Source of the DNA: HGM04593 sp045630965 | GTDB lineage: Bacteria > Bacteroidota > Bacteroidia > Bacteroidales > Bacteroidaceae | Assembly: GCA_045630965.1 (NCBI GenBank) | Contig: JAZQTU010000009.1 | Coordinates: 1 to 42,738 of the forward strand | Direction: 5' to 3' | Length of the DNA: 42,738 nt | Shown here: piece after piece, positions 7,075 to 15,013 of the stretch | How the letters are laid out: each line of letters starts with the position of its first letter | Numbering within the stretch: the stretch's first letter is position 1 | Position numbers and translations under genes: made by a program | The notes under the pieces: model-generated | Database searches by the model: none | What the model was told of the DNA's origin: nothing | What the model saw: the letters and a program-made list of their open reading frames with translations, nothing else

Positions 7075-8562
7075 ATGGGAAAACTTCAGTCTCTCGCAAA
7101 GGATACCGCCATATATGGTCTGAGTAGTATAATAGGACGTTTCCTCAATTATCTTCTTGTGCCGTTATATACGGCAAAGATGACTGTAGAATCGGGGAAC
7201 TACGGTATTGTAACCAATATTTACGCATGGACAGCCGTACTGCTTGTACTGCTTACCTTCGGATTTGAAACCACGTTCTTCCGCTTTGCAAGCAAGGAAA
7301 ACGGTGACATAAGAAAGGTTTTCTCAATGTCAATGCAAGTAATAGGAGTGTTGTGTTGCATTTTCCTATTGCTGGTATTTCTGTTCCTGCCTTCAATTTC
7401 CACAAACCTAGGGTATGGCATGCATCCCGAATTCATTGGAATGATGGCAGTCGTTGTTGCATTGGACGCTCTACAATCAATCCCGTTCGGACTGTTGAGA
7501 CTACAGAAAAGGCCTTTGAAGTTCGCATCCCTAAAACTACTGTTCATAGGCATGAATATAGCTTTGAATATATTCGCTTTTCTCATATTACCCAAGCTTG
7601 CTATTGCATCTCCCAGCACATTCTCACACCTATATGACCCGAATAATCAGGCTTTTTATGTATTCTTCATAAACCTGCTATGTACATCGTTCATTACATT
7701 GTTCTTTATTCCGGAACTAAAGATGTTCCGCTTTACTTTAGACAGTGAACTACTGAAGAGTATGTTGAAATATTCATGGCCTCTTTTACTACTCGGTATA
7801 GCCGGAATCCTCAACCTTAATGCAGACAAACTGATATATACTTATCTTGTTCCTGGACAAAAAGGTATAGAAGAACTAGGTGTGTACGGAGCATGTGTGA
7901 AAGTTGCAGCAATAATGGCCATGCTAATGCAGGCATTCCGTTACGCATATGAACCGTTTGTTTTTGGTAACAGCAAAGAGAAAAACAGCAAGGAGTTGTA
8001 CGCCAAAGCAATGAAATATTTCATAGTGATAGCTCTGCTTGCATTCCTTGTGGTAATGTTCTACATGGATATCCTGCGGTACATCATAAATCCAGGTTAT
8101 TGGGAAGGTTTGAAGGTAGTACCTGTCATTATGGCGGCTGAAATTTTTATGGGAATATACTTCAACCTTTCGTTCTGGTACAAACTTAACGATGAGACAT
8201 ACTGGGGAGCCATTTTCTCATTCGTGGGTTGCGCTTTGCTGTTTGTTGTAAACATACTGTTCGTTCCAAAATATGGCTATATGGCATGTGCATGGGCATC
8301 TTTTACAGGATATTTTATAGCAATGCTGATGTCATACGTTATAGGCCAGAGACGCAATGCCATCAATTATGACATAATGGCTATATTCAAATATGTGGCA
8401 CTCTTTGCTGTTGTTTATGGGATTTCATTGCTACTGCCAATAGAAAACGGTATTCTAAAAATGGCGTGCAACACGGTTCTGCTTGTTATATACATAGCCT
8501 ACTTCATAAAGAAAGACCTTCCATTGAAGAGTATTCCTTTAATAAATAAGCTTTTCAGATAA
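7075..8562 (+). CDS. Polysaccharide/lipid-linked oligosaccharide flippase (Wzx/MATE-like)
   Basis: This 495-residue integral membrane protein has about 12-14 hydrophobic helices. The N-terminus LAKDTAIYGLSSIIGRFLNYLLVPLYT is characteristic of the polysaccharide biosynthesis (Polysacc_synt/MurJ-like) family. The family moves undecaprenyl-linked sugars across the inner membrane for O-antigen, capsule or related glycans. No glycosyltransferases lie next to it, so its substrate cannot be read from context. It follows ruvB by 17 bases and is probably in the same transcript. Confidence 0.87.
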   Translation: MGKLQSLAKDTAIYGLSSIIGRFLNYLLVPLYTAKMTVESGNYGIVTNIYAWTAVLLVLLTFGFETTFFRFASKENGDIRKVFSMSMQVIGVLCCIFLLLVFLFLPSISTNLGYGMHPEFIGMMAVVVALDALQSIPFGLLRLQKRPLKFASLKLLFIGMNIALNIFAFLILPKLAIASPSTFSHLYDPNNQAFYVFFINLLCTSFITLFFIPELKMFRFTLDSELLKSMLKYSWPLLLLGIAGILNLNADKLIYTYLVPGQKGIEELGVYGACVKVAAIMAMLMQAFRYAYEPFVFGNSKEKNSKELYAKAMKYFIVIALLAFLVVMFYMDILRYIINPGYWEGLKVVPVIMAAEIFMGIYFNLSFWYKLNDETYWGAIFSFVGCALLFVVNILFVPKYGYMACAWASFTGYFIAMLMSYVIGQRRNAINYDIMAIFKYVALFAVVYGISLLLPIENGILKMACNTVLLVIYIAYFIKKDLPLKSIPLINKLFR

Positions 8563-8602
8563 TAGACAAGATTATACGTTTCGCCATAACAGAAATATTC
8601 AC

Positions 8603-8610
8603 TACCTTTG
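8603..8610 (+). promoter_or_regulatory. -7 promoter element for ychF-lgt
   Basis: TACCTTTG matches TAnnTTTG and is followed by GCACCGCAAAA, a context also seen before the tRNA gene at 28646. The -33 position holds a near match rather than TTG. Confidence 0.5.
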
Positions 8611-8650
8611 CACCGCAAAAAATTATTGATAACAAAATAAATTAATTAAT

Positions 8651-9754
8651 ATGGCTCTTAAAGCTGGTATCGTTGGACTTCCCAACGTAGGAAAATCAAC
8701 TCTTTTCAACTGTTTGTCAAGTGCAAAGGCACAGGCAGCAAACTTCCCATTCTGCACCATTGATGCACAAATGGGACAAATAACCGTACCCGATGAGCGT
8801 TTGAACAAACTTGCCGAACTGATACACCCCGACCGTATTGTTCCCGCAACTTGCGACATTGTTGATATCGCAGGTCTTGTAAAAGGTGCAAGCAAGGGCG
8901 AAGGACTCGGAAACCAGTTCCTTGGCAATATTCGTGAAACCGATGCTATAATACATGTTCTGCGTTGCTTCGACAACGACAATATTGTACACGTTGACGG
9001 TTCTGTAAATCCAGTACGCGACAAGGAAATAATTGACCTTGAGTTGCAGTTCAAGGACCTTGATACAGTTGAGAACCGCATCAAACGCGTTGAAAAACAG
9101 GCACGTGTTGGCGGTGACAAACAGGCTAAACTTGAATATGATGTACTCATGAAGTACAAAGAGGCTCTTGAAGCAGGAAAATCGGCACGTACAGTACAGT
9201 TCGACACTGAAGATGAGGTGCAGATTGCAAAGAACCTCTTCCTCCTCACATCAAAACCGGTGCTGTATGTTTGTAATGTTGATGACACATCAGCTGCTAC
9301 AGGCAACAAGCATGTTGAGGCTGTACGTGAAGCTATAAAGGATGAAAATGCAGAACTTATAATAATTTCGGCACAGACTGAAGCAGACATCGCAGAACTT
9401 GAAAGCTACGAGGAAAAACAGATGTTCCTTGAGGATATGGGCTTGAAGGAATCGGGTTGTGACCGCCTTATTAAAGCTATCTACTCACTCCTTAACCTTC
9501 AGACATATATAACAGCCGGTGTTATGGAAGTCAGAGCCTGGACATTCCGTAAAGGATGGAAAGCTCCACAATGTGCTGGTGTAATCCATACCGATTTTGA
9601 AAAAGGTTTTATCCGTGCCGAAGTCATCAAGTATGATGATTACATAAATTATGGCTCTGAAACAGCAGTGAAAGAGGCTGGTAAAATGAGTGTTGAAGGT
9701 AAAGAATATATTGTTCAGGATGGTGACATCATGCACTTCCGCTTTAATGTATAA
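8651..9754 (+). CDS. ychF: Obg-like redox-regulated ATPase YchF
   Basis: This is a 367-residue P-loop protein of the Obg/YchF group. G1 is GLPNVGKSTLFN near residue 8. G3 is DIVDIAGLVKGAS, and the G4 position reads YVCNVDD, where NxxE-type divergence from NKxD explains why YchF prefers ATP over GTP. A coiled-coil insert (about 130-200) and a C-terminal TGS domain (AWTFRKGWKAPQCAGVIHTDFEKGF) complete the family architecture. YchF binds ribosomes and is linked to oxidative stress and translation fidelity. The gene is preceded by a promoter element and followed 5 bases later by lgt. Confidence 0.96.
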   Translation: MALKAGIVGLPNVGKSTLFNCLSSAKAQAANFPFCTIDAQMGQITVPDERLNKLAELIHPDRIVPATCDIVDIAGLVKGASKGEGLGNQFLGNIRETDAIIHVLRCFDNDNIVHVDGSVNPVRDKEIIDLELQFKDLDTVENRIKRVEKQARVGGDKQAKLEYDVLMKYKEALEAGKSARTVQFDTEDEVQIAKNLFLLTSKPVLYVCNVDDTSAATGNKHVEAVREAIKDENAELIIISAQTEADIAELESYEEKQMFLEDMGLKESGCDRLIKAIYSLLNLQTYITAGVMEVRAWTFRKGWKAPQCAGVIHTDFEKGFIRAEVIKYDDYINYGSETAVKEAGKMSVEGKEYIVQDGDIMHFRFNV

Positions 9755-9759
9755 AGGTT

Positions 9760-10581
9760 ATGGATTTAATTCATAATGCAATTGTCTGGAACCCATCAAT
9801 AAGTCCTTTTTCAATATTCGGATTTGAGGTAAGATACTATTCACTCTGTTGGGTAATAGCCTTGCTTTCATCGTATTATGTTGTAAAGTACGCATACAGG
9901 AAAAGCGGTGTTTCTGAAGAGAAGTTCGAACCTCTTTTCATGTATTGCTTTTTTGGAATTCTTATAGGTGCACGCTTGGGACACTGTCTGTTCTACGAAC
10001 CTGCATACTACCTGTCACACCCGGTGGAGATGCTCCTGCCAATAAGAAACACTGCTGACGGTTGGGTTTTCAGAGGATATGAAGGACTTGCCAGCCACGG
10101 AGGAGTAATAGGTGTTATTACAGCATTGATACTCTATGCCAGAAAGACAAAACTTACAATGGTATGGACTCTTGATCATATTGCCATTGCAGCACCGTTA
10201 TTCTCGACATTCGTACGCCTTGGCAACTTTATGAACAGCGAAATAATAGGTGATGTAACAACAGCTCCTTGGGGTGTTATATTTGTACAGGCCGGAGAAA
10301 CACTGCCACGCCACCCGGCACAACTTTACGAAGCTATTGCATATCTTGTGATATTCCTTGTAGGACTGCTGTTATACAGGAAATACAATAACCGTATGGG
10401 TAAGGGATTATTCCTCGGATATTGCCTCTTTACCATATTCACTTTCCGTTTCTTTGTAGAATTCATCAAAGAGGAACAGGTGGCTTTTGAAGAAGGAATG
10501 ACGCTGGTTATGGGACAGTGGTTAAGTATCCCGCTTATTCTCGCTGGTGCATATTTTATGATTAAAGGTATAAAGAAATGA
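9760..10581 (+). CDS. lgt: Prolipoprotein diacylglyceryl transferase
   Basis: This 273-residue inner-membrane enzyme has about seven membrane helices. It transfers diacylglycerol from phosphatidylglycerol to the lipobox cysteine of prolipoproteins, the first step of lipoprotein maturation. Key motifs are visible: the conserved GARLGHCLFY, the HGG motif in GLASHGGVIG, and the Lgt signature RLGNFMNSEIIG. The C-terminal half has FRFFVEFIKE, where conserved Arg and Glu are expected. It starts 5 bases after ychF, so the two are co-transcribed. Lipoproteins such as the one at 1035-1889 would be substrates. Confidence 0.95.
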   Translation: MDLIHNAIVWNPSISPFSIFGFEVRYYSLCWVIALLSSYYVVKYAYRKSGVSEEKFEPLFMYCFFGILIGARLGHCLFYEPAYYLSHPVEMLLPIRNTADGWVFRGYEGLASHGGVIGVITALILYARKTKLTMVWTLDHIAIAAPLFSTFVRLGNFMNSEIIGDVTTAPWGVIFVQAGETLPRHPAQLYEAIAYLVIFLVGLLLYRKYNNRMGKGLFLGYCLFTIFTFRFFVEFIKEEQVAFEEGMTLVMGQWLSIPLILAGAYFMIKGIKK

Positions 10582-10607
10582 TGTGCTTTCAGCACATCAT
10601 TTCTTTT
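10575..10607. terminator. Bidirectional terminator between lgt and katA
   Basis: A perfect 13-bp stem (10575-10587 with 10591-10603) has a 3-base loop and a T-run. It overlaps the lgt stop codon and lies just past the katA stop on the other strand. Confidence 0.85.
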
Positions 10608-12114
10608 ATATGTGACTCTTTGTCGCCTCAAGACGTTCCTTCTCGCTCATTGCAGCAAGACGAATAACTTTCGATATATCAATATTCAGGGCTTTAGATA
10701 AAAGAGAGCCATATTTTTCGTCGGCAAGATAGCAATGTGCCGCGTGCCTGTATTTGATGTTATCGGTAACAGGCATCATATCACACGCTGTATTCTCTAT
10801 AAGTATTTTACGTTTTTCCTCGGTCATAAGGCGGAACAGATTACCAGGCTGATAGAAACAATCGTCATCACGGTCTTCATACGGGTTATAACGCAATGAA
10901 GGAGCCTCAACCGGGGTATAGGAATAGTTTGCCTCGGATGTATTCCATTCACCTATACTGTTTGGAGAATAGCCTTTTGTTGACCCTGAATTGCCATCGA
11001 CACGCATCATACCATCACGATGGAAACTATGCACTGGACAATGAGCTCTGTTTACAGGTATCTGGTCATGATTTACACCTAAACGGTAACGTTGAGCATC
11101 ACCATAAGAGAAAAGTCTTCCTTGAAGCAATTTATCGGGAGATAATCCTATACCTGGAACAATATGCGCCGGATTAAAGGCAGCTTGCTCCACATCGGCA
11201 AAATAATTTTCAGGATTACGGTTCAATTCCATAACACCAACCTCTATCAAAGGAAAATCTTTGTGACTCCACACCTTTGTAATGTCAAACGGATTTTCCC
11301 GATATTTATGCGCTTGCTCTTCGGTCATTATCTGGAAATATAATTTCCAACGTGGAAAATCACCACGTTCTATCGATTCAAAAAGATCTCGTCCGTGACT
11401 TTCCCTGTCCTTTGCTATAAGCTCGGCAGCCTCGGAATTGGATAGGTTTTTTATACCTTGTTCGGTACGGAAATGAAATTTCACCCAATAGCGTACACCC
11501 TTTGAGTTTATAAGGCTATATGTGTGTGACCCGAATCCGTGCATATTACGGTAGGTAGCCGGTATTCCTCTGTCGGACATTACAATTGTTATCTGATGTA
11601 ATGCTTCGGGCAACATTGTCCAGAAATCCCAGTTGCTCTGAGGAGAACGAAGATTGCTTTTCGGATCACGTTTAATGGCATGGTTAAGATCGGGGAATTG
11701 CAAAGGATCGCGAAGAAAGAAGACAGGTGTATTGTTACCTACCAAATCCCAATTACCTTCATCGGTATAGAATTTCACAGCAAATCCACGAATGTCACGT
11801 TCAGCATCAGCAGCTCCGCGCTCACCGGCAACAGTCGAGAAACGTACAAAAACATCGGTTTTCTTACCTATTGACGAGAAAAGAGATGCCGATGTATATT
11901 GCGTAACATCGTTAGTGGTGGTAAAAACCCCAAAAGCTCCACTACCCTTTGCGTGCATTCTCCTTTCAGGAATAACTTCTCTATCAAAATGTGCAAGTTT
12001 TTCTATCAACCAATTATCTTCAAGAAGAATTGGACCTCTTTTACCTGCTGTCAGGGAATTTGTGTTATCAGAAACAGGTGCACCAACTTCGTTGGTAAGT
12101 TTTTTTTCATTCAT
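10606..12114 (-). CDS. katA: Monofunctional heme catalase
   Basis: This is a 502-residue small-subunit catalase that decomposes hydrogen peroxide. The distal-pocket His is in RRMHAKGSGAFG (near 54), the Asn is in VGNNTPVFFLRDP, and the proximal heme-ligand Tyr is in RLFSYGDAQRYRLG. The NADPH-type C-terminal region is short, as in clade 3 enzymes. The frame is open to a TTG at 12129, but the ATG at 12114 (MNEKKLTNEVGAPVSDN) fits the family start. It resembles the oxidative-stress catalase of Bacteroides fragilis as I remember it. The gene follows mutS by 63 bases on the same strand; I see no strong separate promoter, though OxyR control would be usual. Confidence 0.95.
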   Translation of the reverse strand: MNEKKLTNEVGAPVSDNTNSLTAGKRGPILLEDNWLIEKLAHFDREVIPERRMHAKGSGAFGVFTTTNDVTQYTSASLFSSIGKKTDVFVRFSTVAGERGAADAERDIRGFAVKFYTDEGNWDLVGNNTPVFFLRDPLQFPDLNHAIKRDPKSNLRSPQSNWDFWTMLPEALHQITIVMSDRGIPATYRNMHGFGSHTYSLINSKGVRYWVKFHFRTEQGIKNLSNSEAAELIAKDRESHGRDLFESIERGDFPRWKLYFQIMTEEQAHKYRENPFDITKVWSHKDFPLIEVGVMELNRNPENYFADVEQAAFNPAHIVPGIGLSPDKLLQGRLFSYGDAQRYRLGVNHDQIPVNRAHCPVHSFHRDGMMRVDGNSGSTKGYSPNSIGEWNTSEANYSYTPVEAPSLRYNPYEDRDDDCFYQPGNLFRLMTEEKRKILIENTACDMMPVTDNIKYRHAAHCYLADEKYGSLLSKALNIDISKVIRLAAMSEKERLEATKSHI

Positions 12115-12177
12115 AATAAAGGCTGTCAAGGTTTATAAATAAAATCTCAACAACCTCTATTTTATTTTGTTCAAAAA

Positions 12178-14805
12178 TTATTTTCCCTTAACAATTCGCT
12201 TTATATCATTCAGTTTATTCAATGCCTCAAGCGGAGTAAGGTTATTTACATCTATTCCAAGTATTTCATCGCGTACCTGTGAAAGTACAGGGTCGTCGAG
12301 CTGGAAGAAATTGAGTTGCATACCCTCGCGACTGTCGGCAATCTCGGTTGTCGGAGCGCCCTTCAATTCACCTCTGTTATTGCTTGCCTCAAGTTTTTTA
12401 AGTATCTGTTCTGAACGTTTCACTATACTCTTTGGCATACCGGCAAGCTTTGCAACGTGAATACCGAAAGAGTGCTCACTACCACCAGGCATAAGCTTGC
12501 GCAAGAATATAACCTTTCCGTCAATCTCACGAACAGAGACATTGAAATTCTTTATTCTTGAGAAACTCTTCTCCATTTCATTCAGTTCGTGATAGTGCGT
12601 TGCAAAAAGAGTACGCGCTCTACCCTTTGCAAATTCATGGATATATTCAACAATAGCCCAAGCAATTGACATACCGTCATATGTTGATGTACCACGCCCA
12701 AGCTCATCGAACAAAACAAGACTGTTCCCCGACAAGTTGTTGAGAATATTGGCAGCTTCGGTCATCTCCACCATGAATGTAGATTCACCAGCAGAAATAT
12801 TGTCACTAGCACCAACACGGGTAAATATTTTGTCAACAAGACCTATCCTTGCACTGTCAGCAGGCACAAAACATCCTATCTGTGCAAGAAGTGTTATCAA
12901 AGCTGTCTGTCGCAAAAGGGCAGACTTACCGGCCATGTTCGGACCGGTAACAATTATTATCTGTTGCTTTTCACTATCAAGATATAGATCATTTGGTATA
13001 TAATTTTCACCTATTGCCATCTGACGCTCAATAACAGGGTGACGGCCCTGCTTTATATCAAGAACATCACTCTCATCTACAACAGGACGTATATACCTGT
13101 ATGCGCGTGATATATTGGCAAATGACAATAGTACATCAAGCCTTGCAAGATGAGAGGCATTGACCTGTATTGAAGGAATATAAGCAGCCAAGTCAGTAAT
13201 TAGATTGTTGAAGATTTGTGTTTCAAGAGACATTATCTTCTCTTCGGCACCGAGGATTTTTTCTTCATACTCCTTCAATTCCTGAGTAATATATCGCTCT
13301 GCATTCACAAGCGTCTGCTTGCGTATCCACTCCTGTGGAACATTATCCTTGTAGGTATTTCGTACCTCAATGTAATACCCAAACACATTATTGAACGAAA
13401 TCTTGAGGCTCGGAATACCTGTACGCTCGCTTTCACGCTGTTGCAACTGCATAAGATAATCCTTGCCATTATAGGCTATTTCGCGCAATTCGTCAAGACG
13501 TGCATCGACACCACTTGCCACTACACCACCCTTATTCAACAAAAGAGGTGGCTCTGGTACTATTTCGCGTGCTATTCGGTCGCGGATTTCGTTACAACAG
13601 TCGAGTTGTGCACCTATTTGCTTAAGTACAGGATTTGATGAGTTTTCACAAGCTGCCTTTATAGGTTCAACAGCTTGCAACGCAAGTTTCAACTGTACAA
13701 GTTCACGAGGAGAAACCCTACCTGCTGCAACCTTTGCTATAATACGTTCAAGGTCACCTATCATCTGCAAATGTTCTTCAACAATTTCGCGGAATTCAGG
13801 CTCGCGGAAATAGTATTCCACGATATCAAGACGCTCTTCGATAGGCTTTTTGTCCTTCAAAGGAAAAACCAACCAACGCTTTAGAAGACGTGCTCCCATA
13901 GCGGTCTGTGTGCGGTCGATAACCGATAACAACGACGTTCCACCGTCATGCATGCTTCCAAGCAATTCAAGACTGCGTATAGTGAACTTATCAAGACGGA
14001 CATAACGCTCTTCTTCAATGCGTGATATGTTTCGTATATGCGATATTTGTGTATGAAGAGTAACACTCAGATAATGTAAAATTGCACCTGCAGCAACAAT
14101 ACCGCTACGTAAGTGTGAAATTCCGAATCCTTTAAGGTTCTTTGTTTCAAAATGCTTTGTCAGTTTTTCGTTGGCAAACTCATCGGTAAACGCCCAATCA
14201 TCAAGTTCAAAAGTAAGATATTTACTACCAAAACAATCCTCGAAGCGATTTTTCAAGCCACGCTCGAAGAGAACCTCTTTAGGACGGAAATTTATAAGCA
14301 ATTTTTCAATATAGTCGAATGTACCTTCCGCAATAAGGAATTCACCTGTTGAAATATCAAGAAAAGATACTCCACACATAGGCTTTCCAAAATGCACTGC
14401 TGCAAGAAAGTTATTTTCCTTATAATTAAGTACATTGTCATTGATTGAAACACCTGGTGTAACAAGCTCTGTTATACCTCGTTTGACAAGTTTTTTTGTC
14501 ATTTTAGGATCCTCAAGCTGATCACATATAGCTACTCTCTTTCCGGCACGAACAAGCTTTGGAAGATATGTATCAAGAGCGTGAAATGGAAAACCTGCCA
14601 TTTCAATAGCCTTTGTAGCATCACTCTTTCCATTAGAACGCTTGGTAAGTGTTATACCAAGAATTTCCGATGCCACAATAGCGTCGGAACAATATGTTTC
14701 ATAAAAGTCACCGCAACGGAATAACAGCACAGCATCGGGGTGCTTCGCTTTCAGTTCATAGAACTGACGCATCATAGGGGTAAGAGCAGTATCTTTTTCG
14801 GACAT
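12178..14805 (-). CDS. mutS: DNA mismatch repair protein MutS
   Basis: This 875-residue MutS1 protein recognises mismatches and starts repair with MutL. The mismatch-binding Phe-x-Glu motif is present in FRCGDFYETY near residue 35. Connector, core and clamp domains follow. The ATPase domain has Walker A GPNMAGKSALLRQ, Walker B LVLFDELGRGTSTYDG and the ATHYHEL switch. The helix-turn-helix dimerisation region and a C-terminal tail are intact, so the gene appears functional. It is divergent from leuS, and katA follows downstream. Confidence 0.97.
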   Translation of the reverse strand: MSEKDTALTPMMRQFYELKAKHPDAVLLFRCGDFYETYCSDAIVASEILGITLTKRSNGKSDATKAIEMAGFPFHALDTYLPKLVRAGKRVAICDQLEDPKMTKKLVKRGITELVTPGVSINDNVLNYKENNFLAAVHFGKPMCGVSFLDISTGEFLIAEGTFDYIEKLLINFRPKEVLFERGLKNRFEDCFGSKYLTFELDDWAFTDEFANEKLTKHFETKNLKGFGISHLRSGIVAAGAILHYLSVTLHTQISHIRNISRIEEERYVRLDKFTIRSLELLGSMHDGGTSLLSVIDRTQTAMGARLLKRWLVFPLKDKKPIEERLDIVEYYFREPEFREIVEEHLQMIGDLERIIAKVAAGRVSPRELVQLKLALQAVEPIKAACENSSNPVLKQIGAQLDCCNEIRDRIAREIVPEPPLLLNKGGVVASGVDARLDELREIAYNGKDYLMQLQQRESERTGIPSLKISFNNVFGYYIEVRNTYKDNVPQEWIRKQTLVNAERYITQELKEYEEKILGAEEKIMSLETQIFNNLITDLAAYIPSIQVNASHLARLDVLLSFANISRAYRYIRPVVDESDVLDIKQGRHPVIERQMAIGENYIPNDLYLDSEKQQIIIVTGPNMAGKSALLRQTALITLLAQIGCFVPADSARIGLVDKIFTRVGASDNISAGESTFMVEMTEAANILNNLSGNSLVLFDELGRGTSTYDGMSIAWAIVEYIHEFAKGRARTLFATHYHELNEMEKSFSRIKNFNVSVREIDGKVIFLRKLMPGGSEHSFGIHVAKLAGMPKSIVKRSEQILKKLEASNNRGELKGAPTTEIADSREGMQLNFFQLDDPVLSQVRDEILGIDVNNLTPLEALNKLNDIKRIVKGK

Positions 14806-14941
14806 ATATCGTTATATCTTTTCGCTTTACAATAATTATGCGAAGATAGCGATTTTTATCCTATTTTCAGGGATAAACATTAAAAAAGAGTTTTTACTAA
14901 CAATTTAATTGAACAAAAAGGTAATTCATACATTTTTTATA

Positions 14942-14949
14942 TATTTTTG
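14942..14949 (+). promoter_or_regulatory. Possible -7 element for leuS
   Basis: TATTTTTG matches TAnnTTTG in the 208-base divergent gap between mutS and leuS. The nearest TTG is 30 bases upstream, which is too far, so this is weak. Confidence 0.35.
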
Positions 14950-14955
14950 TAGTTT

Positions 14956-14981
14956 ATTACATCTACTATGTAGATAGTAAT
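14956..14981 (+). promoter_or_regulatory. Leader hairpin upstream of leuS
   Basis: ATTAC-ATCTAC pairs with GTAGAT-A-GTAAT (11 pairs with one bulged A and a TAT loop) just after the possible -7 element and about 33 bases before the leuS start. It could be an operator or an RNA element; no U-run follows, so it is not a terminator. Confidence 0.35.
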
Positions 14982-15013
14982 ATCAATAAAACGTAAATAA
15001 ATATATTAAAGAT

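Noticed and set aside
8623..9390. 255-residue minus-strand ORF opposite ychF
   Set aside because: Ser/Thr/Arg-rich composition typical of an antisense shadow; ychF is fully supported by motifs.
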